Source of the DNA: Clostridia bacterium
GTDB lineage: Bacteria; Bacillota; Clostridia; Oscillospirales; CAG-382
Direction: 5' to 3'
Assembly: GCA_017397605.1 (NCBI GenBank)
Contig: JAFQII010000007.1
Span: 1 to 5,681, forward strand
Length of the DNA stretch: 5,681 nucleotides
Part shown: one piece after another, positions 1 through 5,560 of the stretch
How the letters are laid out: each line of letters opens with the position of its first letter
Position numbering within the stretch: the stretch's first letter is position 1
Made by a program: the position numbers and the translations under genes
Notes under the pieces: model-generated
Database searches by the model: none
What the model was told of the DNA's origin: nothing
What the model saw: only the letters and a program-made list of their open reading frames with translations

Positions 1-1908
1 CGTCGTGGCTGCCGCGCTCGATGATCTCGCCTTGCTCCAGCACCATGATCGCATTGGAGTTGCGCACGGTGAAAGGCGGTGCGCGATGACAAAGGTCGTT
101 CTGTCCGCCATGAGCGCGTCCATGCCTTTTTCGATGTGGCGCTCGGTACGGGTGTCGACCGAGCTGGTCGCCTCGTCGAGGACGAGGATCGGCGCTTTGG
201 ACAACGCGGCGCGCGCGATGTTGAGCAGCTGGCGCTGTCCCTGCGAGAGGTTGGCACCGTCGCCCTCGATCATCGTGTTGTAGCCGTCGGACAGGCGGGT
301 GATAAAGCTGTGCGCGTACGCGGTTTTTGCCGCCGCGATGACCTCGTCGTCGGTCGCGTCCAGCCTGCCGTAACGGATATTTTCCATGACTGTGCCCGTA
401 AAGAGATGCGTGTCCTGCAAGACCATCGCAATGTTCTTGCGCAAAACGTCGCGCTTGATCTGCTTGATCGGCACGCCGTCGATCGTGATCTCGCCCGACT
501 CGATGTCATAAAAACGGTTGAGCAGGTTCGTGACCGTCGTTTTGCCCGCGCCCGTCGAGCCGACAAAGGCGATCTTTTGGCCCGGCTTGGCGTAGAGGGA
601 GATGTTTTTGAGGATCGTTTTGTCGGGAACGTAACCGAACGTCACGTCCTTAAGCTCCACGTGTCCGCGCAAGAACGGCATGTCGTCCGCGCCTGCGGGA
701 TCGGGCGTCTCGGGATCGGTGTCCATGACGCCGAAGACGCGTTCCGCACCCGCCAATGCCGCAAAGATCGTGCTCATCTGCTGGGAAATCATGTTGATCG
801 GCATGGAAAACTGTCTGGAATAGTTGGCAAACACCGTTAAGTCGCCCGCACCGAAGCCGCGCGTGGCGATCAGCACACCGCCCAAGCCGACGGTGATCGC
901 ATAGGCGATCTGGCTGGTGTTGCCCATGACGGGACCCATGATACCGCCCCAGAACTGCGCCTTGAACTGTTTGCCGCGCAGGTCGTCGTTGAGCATGTCA
1001 AATTCCTCGGAGCAGTGGGATTCGTGGTTAAAGACCTTGACGACCTTGGAGCCCGTGACGGTTTCTTCGATGTAGCCGTTGACCGCGCCGAGGGCGGCTT
1101 GCTGTCCCGAATAGTATTTGCCCGAGCGTTTGGCGAGCGCCTGGCCGCCCTTGGCAAAGATCGGCAGAAACAGCACCGTGACCAGCGACAGCCAAACATT
1201 GGTCGTGACCATAAAGACAAACGTTCCGATCAGCGAGATCACGCCCGAAACAAGGCTCGTCAGCGAGTTGTTGATCATCATTTCGACGTTGTCGACGTCG
1301 TTGGTAAAGCGCGACATGATCTCGCCCGTCGTGTTGGTGTCAAAATAGCGGACAGGGAGCTTTTGGAGCTTTGCAAACAAATCGTTGCGGATGGATTCCG
1401 ATGCGGAGTGCGACACCGCGATCATCAATCTCGCCTGCAGGTAGTTGCTGCAAACGCCGATCAGGAAGACGCACGCGAGAACGAACACCGCCGCAAGGAC
1501 GTAGGTTGCAATCGCCTGGAACCGCCCGGCGTTGAGCAGGTCGCCGACAAAGGGAATCTCGGTGATACGCGTCAGAACGCCGTCGACGACCTTGCCGATC
1601 GGCGTCCACGAAACGGAGCCTTCCCCAGCGATCTCAATCTGGATGCGGTTGAGGATCGGTGCGAGCATATAAGAGCCGAGCAGTGATGTCAGCGTGCTGA
1701 CCAGCATACAGCAAAGCACAAGAATCAGTCTTCCCTTGTATTTGCCGACGTAGGAGAGCAAACGGCGGACGGTCGCGCCCGTATTTTTGGGCTTGCCCTT
1801 GGCGTGGGGACCGCCGCGTCGGGGGCCCGGTCCGCCCGGACCTCTGCGTCCCGCGGTGACGGCGCGGGCGTACTGCTTTTGCAGTTCTTCGAGTGTACGT
1901 TTAGCCAT
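1..1908 (-). CDS. ABC exporter half-transporter, canonical (TM288-like) subunit; 3'-truncated by window edge and frameshifted near its end
   Basis: This is a membrane-spanning ABC exporter subunit (transmembrane domain fused to ATPase), inferred to pair with the adjacent ABC gene for drug or lipid efflux at the cytoplasmic membrane. The N terminus (MAKRTLEELQKQYARA) leads into a Gly/Pro/Arg-rich stretch (residues 20-40), then TM1 (about 60-85), a long extracytoplasmic loop and TM2 (about 133-155). The ATPase shows Walker A GSTGAGKTT (450-458, Lys456), Q-loop Gln498, signature LSQGQ (554-558), Walker B LVLDE with Asp578 and Glu579, D-loop SSVD (582-585) and H-loop His610. The start is the ATG at 1908, preceded by AGGAGG (1918-1923) and overlapping the upstream stop by 8 nt, so translation is probably coupled. 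After HRL the frame shifts. One base appears missing near 71, because STVRNSNAIMVLEQGE and the following ERGSHD are encoded in another frame up to base 2. The true C terminus lies outside the window. Substrate is unknown. Confidence 0.93.
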   Translation of the reverse strand, partial: MAKRTLEELQKQYARAVTAGRRGPGGPGPRRGGPHAKGKPKNTGATVRRLLSYVGKYKGRLILVLCCMLVSTLTSLLGSYMLAPILNRIQIEIAGEGSVSWTPIGKVVDGVLTRITEIPFVGDLLNAGRFQAIATYVLAAVFVLACVFLIGVCSNYLQARLMIAVSHSASESIRNDLFAKLQKLPVRYFDTNTTGEIMSRFTNDVDNVEMMINNSLTSLVSGVISLIGTFVFMVTTNVWLSLVTVLFLPIFAKGGQALAKRSGKYYSGQQAALGAVNGYIEETVTGSKVVKVFNHESHCSEEFDMLNDDLRGKQFKAQFWGGIMGPVMGNTSQIAYAITVGLGGVLIATRGFGAGDLTVFANYSRQFSMPINMISQQMSTIFAALAGAERVFGVMDTDPETPDPAGADDMPFLRGHVELKDVTFGYVPDKTILKNISLYAKPGQKIAFVGSTGAGKTTVTNLLNRFYDIESGEITIDGVPIKQIKRDVLRKNIAMVLQDTHLFTGTVMENIRYGRLDATDDEVIAAAKTAYAHSFITRLSDGYNTMIEGDGANLSQGQRQLLNIARAALSKAPILVLDEATSSVDTRTERHIEKGMDALMADRTTFVIAHRLSPCATPMRSWCWSKARSSSAAATT

Positions 1909-3670
1909 TCTGCACCGCCTCCTCTCCGTCCGTTTTGCGATCTGTCTGGGAGTAATAGATCTCTTGGTATTCCGTGTTGGTTGCGAGCAGTTCGTCATGC
2001 GTGCCGACGCCCGTGATCTTGCCGTCGTTCATCACGATGATCATGTCGGCGTCCTTGACGGACGAAATGCGCTGTGCAATGACGATCTTGGTGGAGTCGG
2101 CAAGCGAGCCGTAAAATGCCTCGCGGATGCGCGCTTCCGTCGCGGTGTCAACCGCACTGGTGGAGTCGTCCAGAATCAGGATTTTTGGCTTTTTGAGCAG
2201 GGCGCGCGCAATGCAGAGACGCTGTTTTTGACCGCCGGAGACGTTTTTGCCTCCCTGACCGAGGTCGTATTCGTACCCGCCTTTAAACGAAGACACAAAG
2301 CCGTGCGCCTGCGCGCTTTCCGCCGCGGAGACGAGCTGTTCGTCGGTGGCTTCCTCGTCGCCCCAGCGCAGGTTGTCTGCGATCGAGCCCGAGAAGAGGA
2401 CATTCTTTTGCAGTACCATGCCCACGCCCTCGCGCAGATTGTACAAGCTGTAGTCGCGCACGTCCACGCCGTCGATCAGTACCTGACCTTCGTCGACGTC
2501 GTACAGACGCGGAATCATCGACACGAGCGTCGTTTTGCCGCAGCCCGTTGAGCCGATGATGCCCACGACGGAGCGCGGCTCGATCGTCAGGTTGATGTTG
2601 TCAAGCACCTTGCCCTCGCTGTTTTTGTAGTAGCGGAAGGTGACGTTTTTGAACTCGATTCTGCCCTCGCCGACGGTGCGTTCGGGATGGGAAGCGTTTT
2701 CGTCGGTCAGCGTGATCTCCTCGCCCAGCACCTCGGCGATACGCTTTGCGGACGCGAGTGCGCGGGAGAACATCATCAGCATCATCGTGACCATCATGAG
2801 CGACGAAAGGATCTGCGTGACGTAAGTCAAAAACGCCGAAAGGTCGCCGATCGGCATTGCCTCGCCGTAGACCATCTGACTGCCGAACCACAGCACGGCA
2901 ATGGTCGTCGCGTTCATAAACAGCGTCATCACGGGAGACATAAAGATCATAATCTTGGACGCGCGGATGCCCGTGTCCTTGAGGTCGCGGTTGGCGTCGA
3001 AGAATTTTTGCTGTTCAAAATCCTCGCGGACAAAGGATTTGACCACGCGGACGTTGGTGACGCTTTCCTGCACGGTGTTGTTGAGGCGGTCGATCTTGCT
3101 TTGCACCTTGGCAAACATCGGGTAGCTCTTGTAGATCAGAAAGCCGATACAGCACAGCATCAGCGGAATGGTTACCGCCAGCACCGCCGCCAGAGACGGA
3201 CGGAGCGAGATCGCCATGATCAGCGCACCGATCAGCATGCCCGGCGAACGAAGCGCCATGCGCAAAAGCATGCCCACCATATTCTGCACCTGCGTGACGT
3301 CGTTGGTCAGACGCGTGACCAGCGAGCCCGTCGAAAAGCGGTCGATGTTGGCAAACGAAAACTTTTGTACCCTTGCATAGATATCACTGCGCAGGTCGGC
3401 CGCAAAATTGACGGACGCTTTTGCGCCGAAATATGCGCCGCCGACGCCGCCCGCCATCATCAAAACGGCGATGATGACCATCAGCCCCGCGTTGGAAACC
3501 GCGTACGTCCAGCCGTGCTCCGCCGCGCCGTTGATGACGCGCGACAGACAAAACGGCATGAGCACCTCGCCGATGACCTCGACGATCATGCAAAGCGGAC
3601 CGATGATAAAATACGGCAAGTACGGCTTGGCGTATTTTGCCCAATTGATTTTTTTGGTCTGTTTTGCCAT
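1901..3670 (-). CDS. ABC exporter half-transporter, degenerate-site (TM287-like) subunit, 589 aa
   Basis: A full-length TMD-NBD half-transporter, close in length to TM287-type proteins. Six membrane segments are visible at about 20-42, 57-80, 137-155, 158-180, 242-262 and 280-300. The ATPase has Walker A GSTGCGKTT (373-381, Lys379), Q-loop Gln421 and a canonical signature VSGGQ (477-481). The Walker B reads ILILDD: Asp502 replaces the catalytic Glu, and Gln533 (IAQRISS) replaces the H-loop His. This combination is known from the non-hydrolytic site of heterodimeric exporters such as TM287/288. Its normal SGGQ would complete the active site of the partner encoded downstream. The start is taken as the ATG at 3670 (MAKQTKKINW), with AAAGGAG at 3681-3687 and a 10-nt spacing. 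An in-frame upstream extension to 3748 overlaps the MarR gene and looks non-coding. The MarR stop lies 1 nt upstream. Exported substrate is unknown. Confidence 0.96.
   Translation of the reverse strand: MAKQTKKINWAKYAKPYLPYFIIGPLCMIVEVIGEVLMPFCLSRVINGAAEHGWTYAVSNAGLMVIIAVLMMAGGVGGAYFGAKASVNFAADLRSDIYARVQKFSFANIDRFSTGSLVTRLTNDVTQVQNMVGMLLRMALRSPGMLIGALIMAISLRPSLAAVLAVTIPLMLCCIGFLIYKSYPMFAKVQSKIDRLNNTVQESVTNVRVVKSFVREDFEQQKFFDANRDLKDTGIRASKIMIFMSPVMTLFMNATTIAVLWFGSQMVYGEAMPIGDLSAFLTYVTQILSSLMMVTMMLMMFSRALASAKRIAEVLGEEITLTDENASHPERTVGEGRIEFKNVTFRYYKNSEGKVLDNINLTIEPRSVVGIIGSTGCGKTTLVSMIPRLYDVDEGQVLIDGVDVRDYSLYNLREGVGMVLQKNVLFSGSIADNLRWGDEEATDEQLVSAAESAQAHGFVSSFKGGYEYDLGQGGKNVSGGQKQRLCIARALLKKPKILILDDSTSAVDTATEARIREAFYGSLADSTKIVIAQRISSVKDADMIIVMNDGKITGVGTHDELLATNTEYQEIYYSQTDRKTDGEEAVQNG
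1918..1923 (-). promoter_or_regulatory. Ribosome binding site of the second ABC gene, inside the first ABC gene
   Basis: AGGAGG on the minus strand lies 9 nt before the ATG at 1908 and within the last codons of the upstream ABC gene. It fixes the start of the downstream subunit. With the 8-nt ATGGCTAA start/stop overlap, it points to coupled, near-stoichiometric synthesis of the two subunits. Confidence 0.85.
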
Positions 3671-3671
3671 A

Positions 3672-4196
3672 TCAGGTCGACTCCTTTCCCGCACCCGCAA
3701 GAATCTCATGCACGTGGATGCCGCGGATGCGCGGGAGCTGTTTCTCACCCGTTTCCAGCTCGCGCAGGGTGGTTTTCATTTTTTCGAGGCAGACCATAAA
3801 GGTCTCCAGCTCCTCATGTGAAAAATCCGCAAACATTGCCAGATCGGCGGACGCAAACATGCGGTGTGTTTTTTGTACGACCTCCTCACCCTTTTCGGTG
3901 AGGGAAATCTCTTTGTATCGGCTGTCCTCGATCGCCGCACAGCGGTGAATGTAGCCGTTTTTCTCCAGCTTTTTGAGCGCGACCGCGATCGCGGCGGTGC
4001 TGACCTCAAAGGTGTGTGCGATCTCCGTCTGCGACGGCGTGCAGTCCGTACGGTGGAGATGCATCAAAAGGCGGTGCTGGGAGTTGCTCATGCCCAATTC
4101 TTGCACCAGCTTGTCAAAGACGCGGCGGTGCCGGCGGTTGTTTGCCATAAACAGCACGATCGCCTGCCGCACGCGCTCCTGATCCAGTTCTTCCAT
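3672..4196 (-). CDS. MarR-family transcriptional regulator, 174 aa
   Basis: A cytoplasmic winged helix-turn-helix dimer of MarR type, first gene of the operon with the two ABC exporter subunits and probably their repressor. The N-terminal helix spans about residues 5-35. The helix-turn-helix is at about 55-83 (SQTEIAHTFEVSTAAIAVAL, then KKLEKNGYIHR). The wing is at 86-103 and contains the family's typical D-x-R (Asp91, Arg93) followed by ISLTEKG. C-terminal helices (105-150) would complete the dimer interface, and a slightly long tail (150-174) follows. The start is the ATG at 4196 because AAGGAG (4202-4207) sits 5 nt upstream; an in-frame TTG at 4214 lies before that site. The stop precedes the first ABC gene's ATG by 1 nt. 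MarR proteins next to efflux pumps usually repress their own operon and are released by a ligand. No ligand can be inferred here. Confidence 0.94.
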   Translation of the reverse strand: MEELDQERVRQAIVLFMANNRRHRRVFDKLVQELGMSNSQHRLLMHLHRTDCTPSQTEIAHTFEVSTAAIAVALKKLEKNGYIHRCAAIEDSRYKEISLTEKGEEVVQKTHRMFASADLAMFADFSHEELETFMVCLEKMKTTLRELETGEKQLPRIRGIHVHEILAGAGKEST

Positions 4197-4229
4197 AAAT
4201 GCTCCTTGTATCAAAAAAAGTTAAGCGGG

Positions 4230-4250
4230 GTTAATTGTTAACCATTTAAC
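4230..4250. promoter_or_regulatory. Putative MarR operator (imperfect inverted repeat)
   Basis: A 21-bp AT-rich imperfect palindrome with GTTAA at one end and TTAAC at the other. It contains a central GTTAAC (4237-4242) that itself extends to AATtGTTAACcATT (4233-4246). It covers the predicted start point of the leftward promoter and ends beside the -10 box, so a bound dimer would block the MarR-ABC operon. A further GTTAA at 4220-4224 could be an extra half-site. Size and composition fit MarR operators in general. That this regulator binds here is inference. Confidence 0.5.
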
Positions 4251-4251
4251 T

Positions 4252-4280
4252 ATTTTATGCAAAAGACGATTTTTTGTCAA
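4252..4280 (-). promoter_or_regulatory. Sigma-A promoter of the MarR-ABC operon
   Basis: On the minus strand, TTGACA (4275-4280) is separated by 17 nt from TAAAAT (4252-4257), matching 6/6 and 5/6 of the vegetative consensus. The expected start near 4245 gives a leader of about 50 nt before the MarR ATG at 4196 and falls within the palindromic putative operator. Confidence 0.8.
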
Positions 4281-4303
4281 GGCATTTCACAGATTGTTTA
4301 CGA

Positions 4304-4332
4304 TTGACAAACAGGTCGAAAAGGAGTATAAT
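4304..4332 (+). promoter_or_regulatory. Perfect-consensus sigma-A promoter of the ECF S-component gene
   Basis: TTGACA (4304-4309), a 17-nt spacer and TATAAT (4327-4332) match the vegetative consensus in all 12 positions. Transcription should start near 4339, giving a leader of only about 36 nt. That is too short for a vitamin riboswitch. The -35 box lies 23 bp from that of the divergent MarR promoter. Confidence 0.85.
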
Positions 4333-4335
4333 AAA

Positions 4336-4356
4336 TGCAAAATGTAAAATGCAAAA
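4336..4356 (+). repeat. Three tandem 7-bp units in the leader
   Basis: TGCAAAA, TGTAAAA and TGCAAAA follow one another directly, just after the -10 box. The array puts ATG triplets at 4335, 4342 and 4349. All three open out-of-frame micro-ORFs that stop before the S-component start (the longest ends at TAG 4368-4370), and none has a ribosome binding site. Confidence 0.7.
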
Positions 4357-4374
4357 TTGAAAGCGGGTAGAGAG

Positions 4375-5088
4375 ATGCGCGGGCAGAAGGCGCTTTCCTT
4401 AATAATATGGCTGGTTCTCATTCCGCTTGCGGTCGTTTTGGGAGCTTTTTTGCCGTTTGAACGCGCGGAAGCGGCGGCGATGCTTGCGGTGGCGGTGCTT
4501 GCACTGGTTCCGCCGTTTGTCTCTTTTGAAAAAAAAGACCACACAGCGGCAGAGGTAATGATCCTTGCTTCGCTGGTGGCTTTTTCTGCGGTGAGCCGCA
4601 TTGCGTTTTTTGCACTGCCCGGTGTCAAGCCCGTCACGGCTGTCGTGGTGCTTGCGGGCGTGTATCTCGGATGCGAGGCGGGCTTTGCGGTAGGTGCGCT
4701 GTCCGCGTTGGTATCCGGCATGGCGTTTGGCTTGGGAAGCTGGACGCCGTTTCAGATGTTTGCGTGGGGGTTGGTCGGACTGCTCGCAGGATGTTTTGCA
4801 CGTACGATGAGAGAACGCCGCGTGCCGCTCCTGCTCTTTGGCGTGCTCTCGGGCGTGCTGTATTCCCTTTTGATGGATGTCTGGACCGTCCTCTCCGCAG
4901 AAGGCGCATTTGCGCTGCCGCGCTTTGCCGCGGCGGTGGTTACGGCTCTGCCCGTCACGGCAGTATACGCCTTGTCCAACGCGGCGTTTTTGCTCCTCTT
5001 GCAAAAGCCCGCTCGTCGCATCTTCGGCAGATTGAAAACCCGCTACGGGGTGTTTGCCGTCAAGCAACCAGACGGCAGATCAGCGTGA
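4375..5088 (+). CDS. ECF transporter S component (substrate-binding membrane protein), 237 aa, orphan
   Basis: A very hydrophobic protein with about six to seven membrane segments (roughly 8-28, 33-50, 60-82, 87-112, 124-141, 149-172, 180-210) and a basic C-terminal tail. The blocks SRIAFFALPGVKP (74-86) and GSWTPFQMFAWGLVGLLAG (121-139) are of the kind seen in energy-coupling-factor S components, which bind a vitamin or similar micronutrient and dock on a shared EcfA-EcfA'-EcfT module. No ATPase or T gene is nearby, so this would be a group II S component using a module encoded elsewhere. Substrate cannot be read from sequence; relatives with a WTPxQMFAWG block are often of unknown or suspected cobalamin specificity (recalled, not checked). 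The start chosen is ATG 4375, although its Shine-Dalgarno (GGGTAGAGAG) is weak. An in-frame TTG at 4357 has none. The gene is separate from the divergent exporter operon, and its 3' end overlaps a convergent small gene. Confidence 0.8.
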   Translation: MRGQKALSLIIWLVLIPLAVVLGAFLPFERAEAAAMLAVAVLALVPPFVSFEKKDHTAAEVMILASLVAFSAVSRIAFFALPGVKPVTAVVVLAGVYLGCEAGFAVGALSALVSGMAFGLGSWTPFQMFAWGLVGLLAGCFARTMRERRVPLLLFGVLSGVLYSLLMDVWTVLSAEGAFALPRFAAAVVTALPVTAVYALSNAAFLLLLQKPARRIFGRLKTRYGVFAVKQPDGRSA

Positions 5089-5179
5089 GAACCGCTACGA
5101 TACCGGATGTATAAAAGAAGCCCTTTGCCATGCCGAGCAATCCCTCGCGTACGGTTCGTGATGTGACTCTGATTTCCAT
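5060..5179 (-). CDS. Small membrane protein, 39 aa, unrecognised
   Basis: The frame runs from ATG 5179 to a TGA at 5060-5062. A good ribosome binding site, AAAGGAAG (5186-5193), lies 6 nt upstream. The N-terminal half is basic and possibly amphipathic (MEIRVTSRTVREGLLGMAKG). The C-terminal half is one short hydrophobic segment (about residues 21-35, FFYTSGIVAVLTLIC) ending RLVA. This suggests a single-pass or membrane-anchored peptide in the cytoplasmic membrane. The last 29 nt overlap the 3' end of the ECF S-component gene on the opposite strand. A sigma-E-like promoter sequence lies upstream, so a sporulation role is conceivable, but no known family is recognised. Support comes from the start site and sensible composition. 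The short length means it could still be chance. Confidence 0.6.
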   Translation of the reverse strand: MEIRVTSRTVREGLLGMAKGFFYTSGIVAVLTLICRLVA

Positions 5180-5219
5180 GTGTGTCTTCCTTTCGTGTGT
5201 TGTTTTTGTTTACGAGAAC

Positions 5220-5258
5220 AGTATACGGGAGTGTATGTCCAATAAAACGGACAGATGC
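5220..5258 (-). promoter_or_regulatory. Putative promoter of the 39-aa gene (sigma-E-like; alternative sigma-A -10)
   Basis: On the minus strand CATACACT (5230-5237) matches the Bacillus sigma-E -10 consensus CATACAMT exactly. GCATCTG (5252-5258) matches 5/7 of the -35 KMATATT, with a 14-nt spacer. A sigma-A-type TATACT lies at 5220-5225 but has only a poor -35. Either would give a leader of about 35-45 nt. Such short motifs can occur by chance. Confidence 0.35.
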
Positions 5259-5319
5259 GGTGAAAAGCGAAGAGTGAAGCGTGAAAAGATGCGGCAGCTT
5301 GCTTCGCAAAGCAACCTGA

Positions 5320-5337
5320 TTGTATATATTGTATATA
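5320..5337. repeat. Tandem TTGTATATA duplication
   Basis: Two adjacent perfect copies of TTGTATATA (5320-5328 and 5329-5337), followed by a further TTG. They lie near the centre of the quasi-palindromic element. No function is evident. Confidence 0.6.
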
Positions 5338-5344
5338 TTGAATG

Positions 5345-5364
5345 ATCATTTGCTTGCAAATGAT
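5345..5364. repeat. Perfect 9-bp inverted repeat
   Basis: ATCATTTGC and GCAAATGAT flank a 2-nt TT spacer. The next bases are pyrimidine-rich but not a clean T-run, and the stem is AT-rich. It is more likely part of the surrounding repeat, or a protein-binding palindrome, than an efficient terminator. Confidence 0.55.
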
Positions 5365-5428
5365 TTCCGTTTCTCTTCTCTTTTCTCTCTTCTCTTTTCT
5401 CTTGCGAAAGCTCCGATCTCGCATTTTG

Positions 5429-5452
5429 CCCAAATTTGGGTTGTTTTTTTTG
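5429..5452 (+). terminator. Possible weak rho-independent terminator
   Basis: The palindrome CCCAAATTTGGG (5429-5440) is followed directly by TTGTTTTTTTT (5441-5451). In the plus direction this looks like a short terminator that could end transcripts from the ECF gene about 340 nt upstream or insulate the next gene. The stem is short (effectively 4-5 bp once a loop is allowed), so activity is uncertain. Confidence 0.4.
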
Positions 5453-5472
5453 TAAAACTTTTCAAAAGGGTA

Positions 5473-5501
5473 TTGCAATTTGAACAAAAATATTGTAGAA
5501 T
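5473..5501 (+). promoter_or_regulatory. Putative sigma-A promoter of the last gene
   Basis: TTGCAA (5473-5478), a 17-nt spacer and TAGAAT (5496-5501) match 4/6 and 5/6 of consensus. The expected start is near 5508, immediately before the long stem-loop, giving a leader of about 100 nt. An alternative pair, TTGAAC/TATAGT (5480-5485/5501-5506), has a suboptimal 15-nt spacer. Confidence 0.5.
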
Positions 5502-5509
5502 ATAGTAAC

Positions 5510-5560
5510 GATTCATAAAAATGCGCAATACACAGTCGTGTAAAACGCATTTTTTGAATC
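5510..5560 (+). terminator. Long stem-loop at predicted mRNA 5' end; possible attenuator/terminator or stabilising hairpin
   Basis: The fold has an outer 6-bp stem GATTCA/TGAATC (5510-5515 with 5555-5560), one bulged T (5516) and a 9-bp stem AAAAATGCG/CGCATTTTT (5517-5525 with 5546-5554). Inside are a 3x3 internal loop and a 5-bp stem TACAC/GTGTA (5529-5533 with 5538-5542) closed by AGTC. In the plus direction the inner stem is followed by TTTTTT (5550-5555), the form of an intrinsic terminator. The structure lies between the predicted promoter and the gene at 5608. It could be an attenuator, a 5' stabilising hairpin, or a terminator for upstream transcripts. Confidence 0.6.

Larger units (their letters stand above)
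5260..5403. repeat. Quasi-palindromic purine/pyrimidine-rich intergenic element
   Basis: A purine-rich left arm (5260-5278, GTGAAAAGCGAAGAGTGAA) matches the reverse complement of the pyrimidine-rich right arm (5383-5401) at 16 of 19 positions. GTGAAAAG recurs at 5281-5288. The right side is an unbroken pyrimidine tract (5370-5403) with a 14-nt periodicity. Two small internal hairpins built on TTGC/GCAA lie between the arms, at about 5299-5311 and 5345-5364. The layout resembles a MITE-like or other dispersed intergenic repeat. Low complexity inflates the arm match, and dispersion cannot be seen from one copy. Confidence 0.5.

Noticed and set aside
79..840. Plus-strand open frame of 253 codons opposite the second ABC gene
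   Set aside because: It lies antisense to a well-supported ABC transporter with all ATPase motifs, and its Arg/Asp/Val-rich, repetitive translation has no recognisable domain. It is a shadow of a GC-rich gene.
3671..3748. N-terminal extension of the first ABC gene to an upstream start
   Set aside because: The extension overlaps the end of the MarR gene, resembles no family N terminus, and bypasses a well-placed AAAGGAG before the ATG at 3670.
2687..3799. Plus-strand open frame of 370 codons opposite the first ABC gene
   Set aside because: Its His/Arg/Asp-rich translation is the typical antisense shadow of a membrane protein gene. The opposite strand encodes a complete ABC subunit.
4295..4313. 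TGTTT/AAACA inverted repeat over the -35 box of the ECF gene
   Set aside because: Arms of only 5 bp in AT-rich sequence are expected by chance, and no regulator is linked to it.
5260..5403. CRISPR array in the repeat-rich spacer
   Set aside because: There are no regularly spaced identical repeats with unique spacers, only low-complexity and inverted repeats, and no cas genes.
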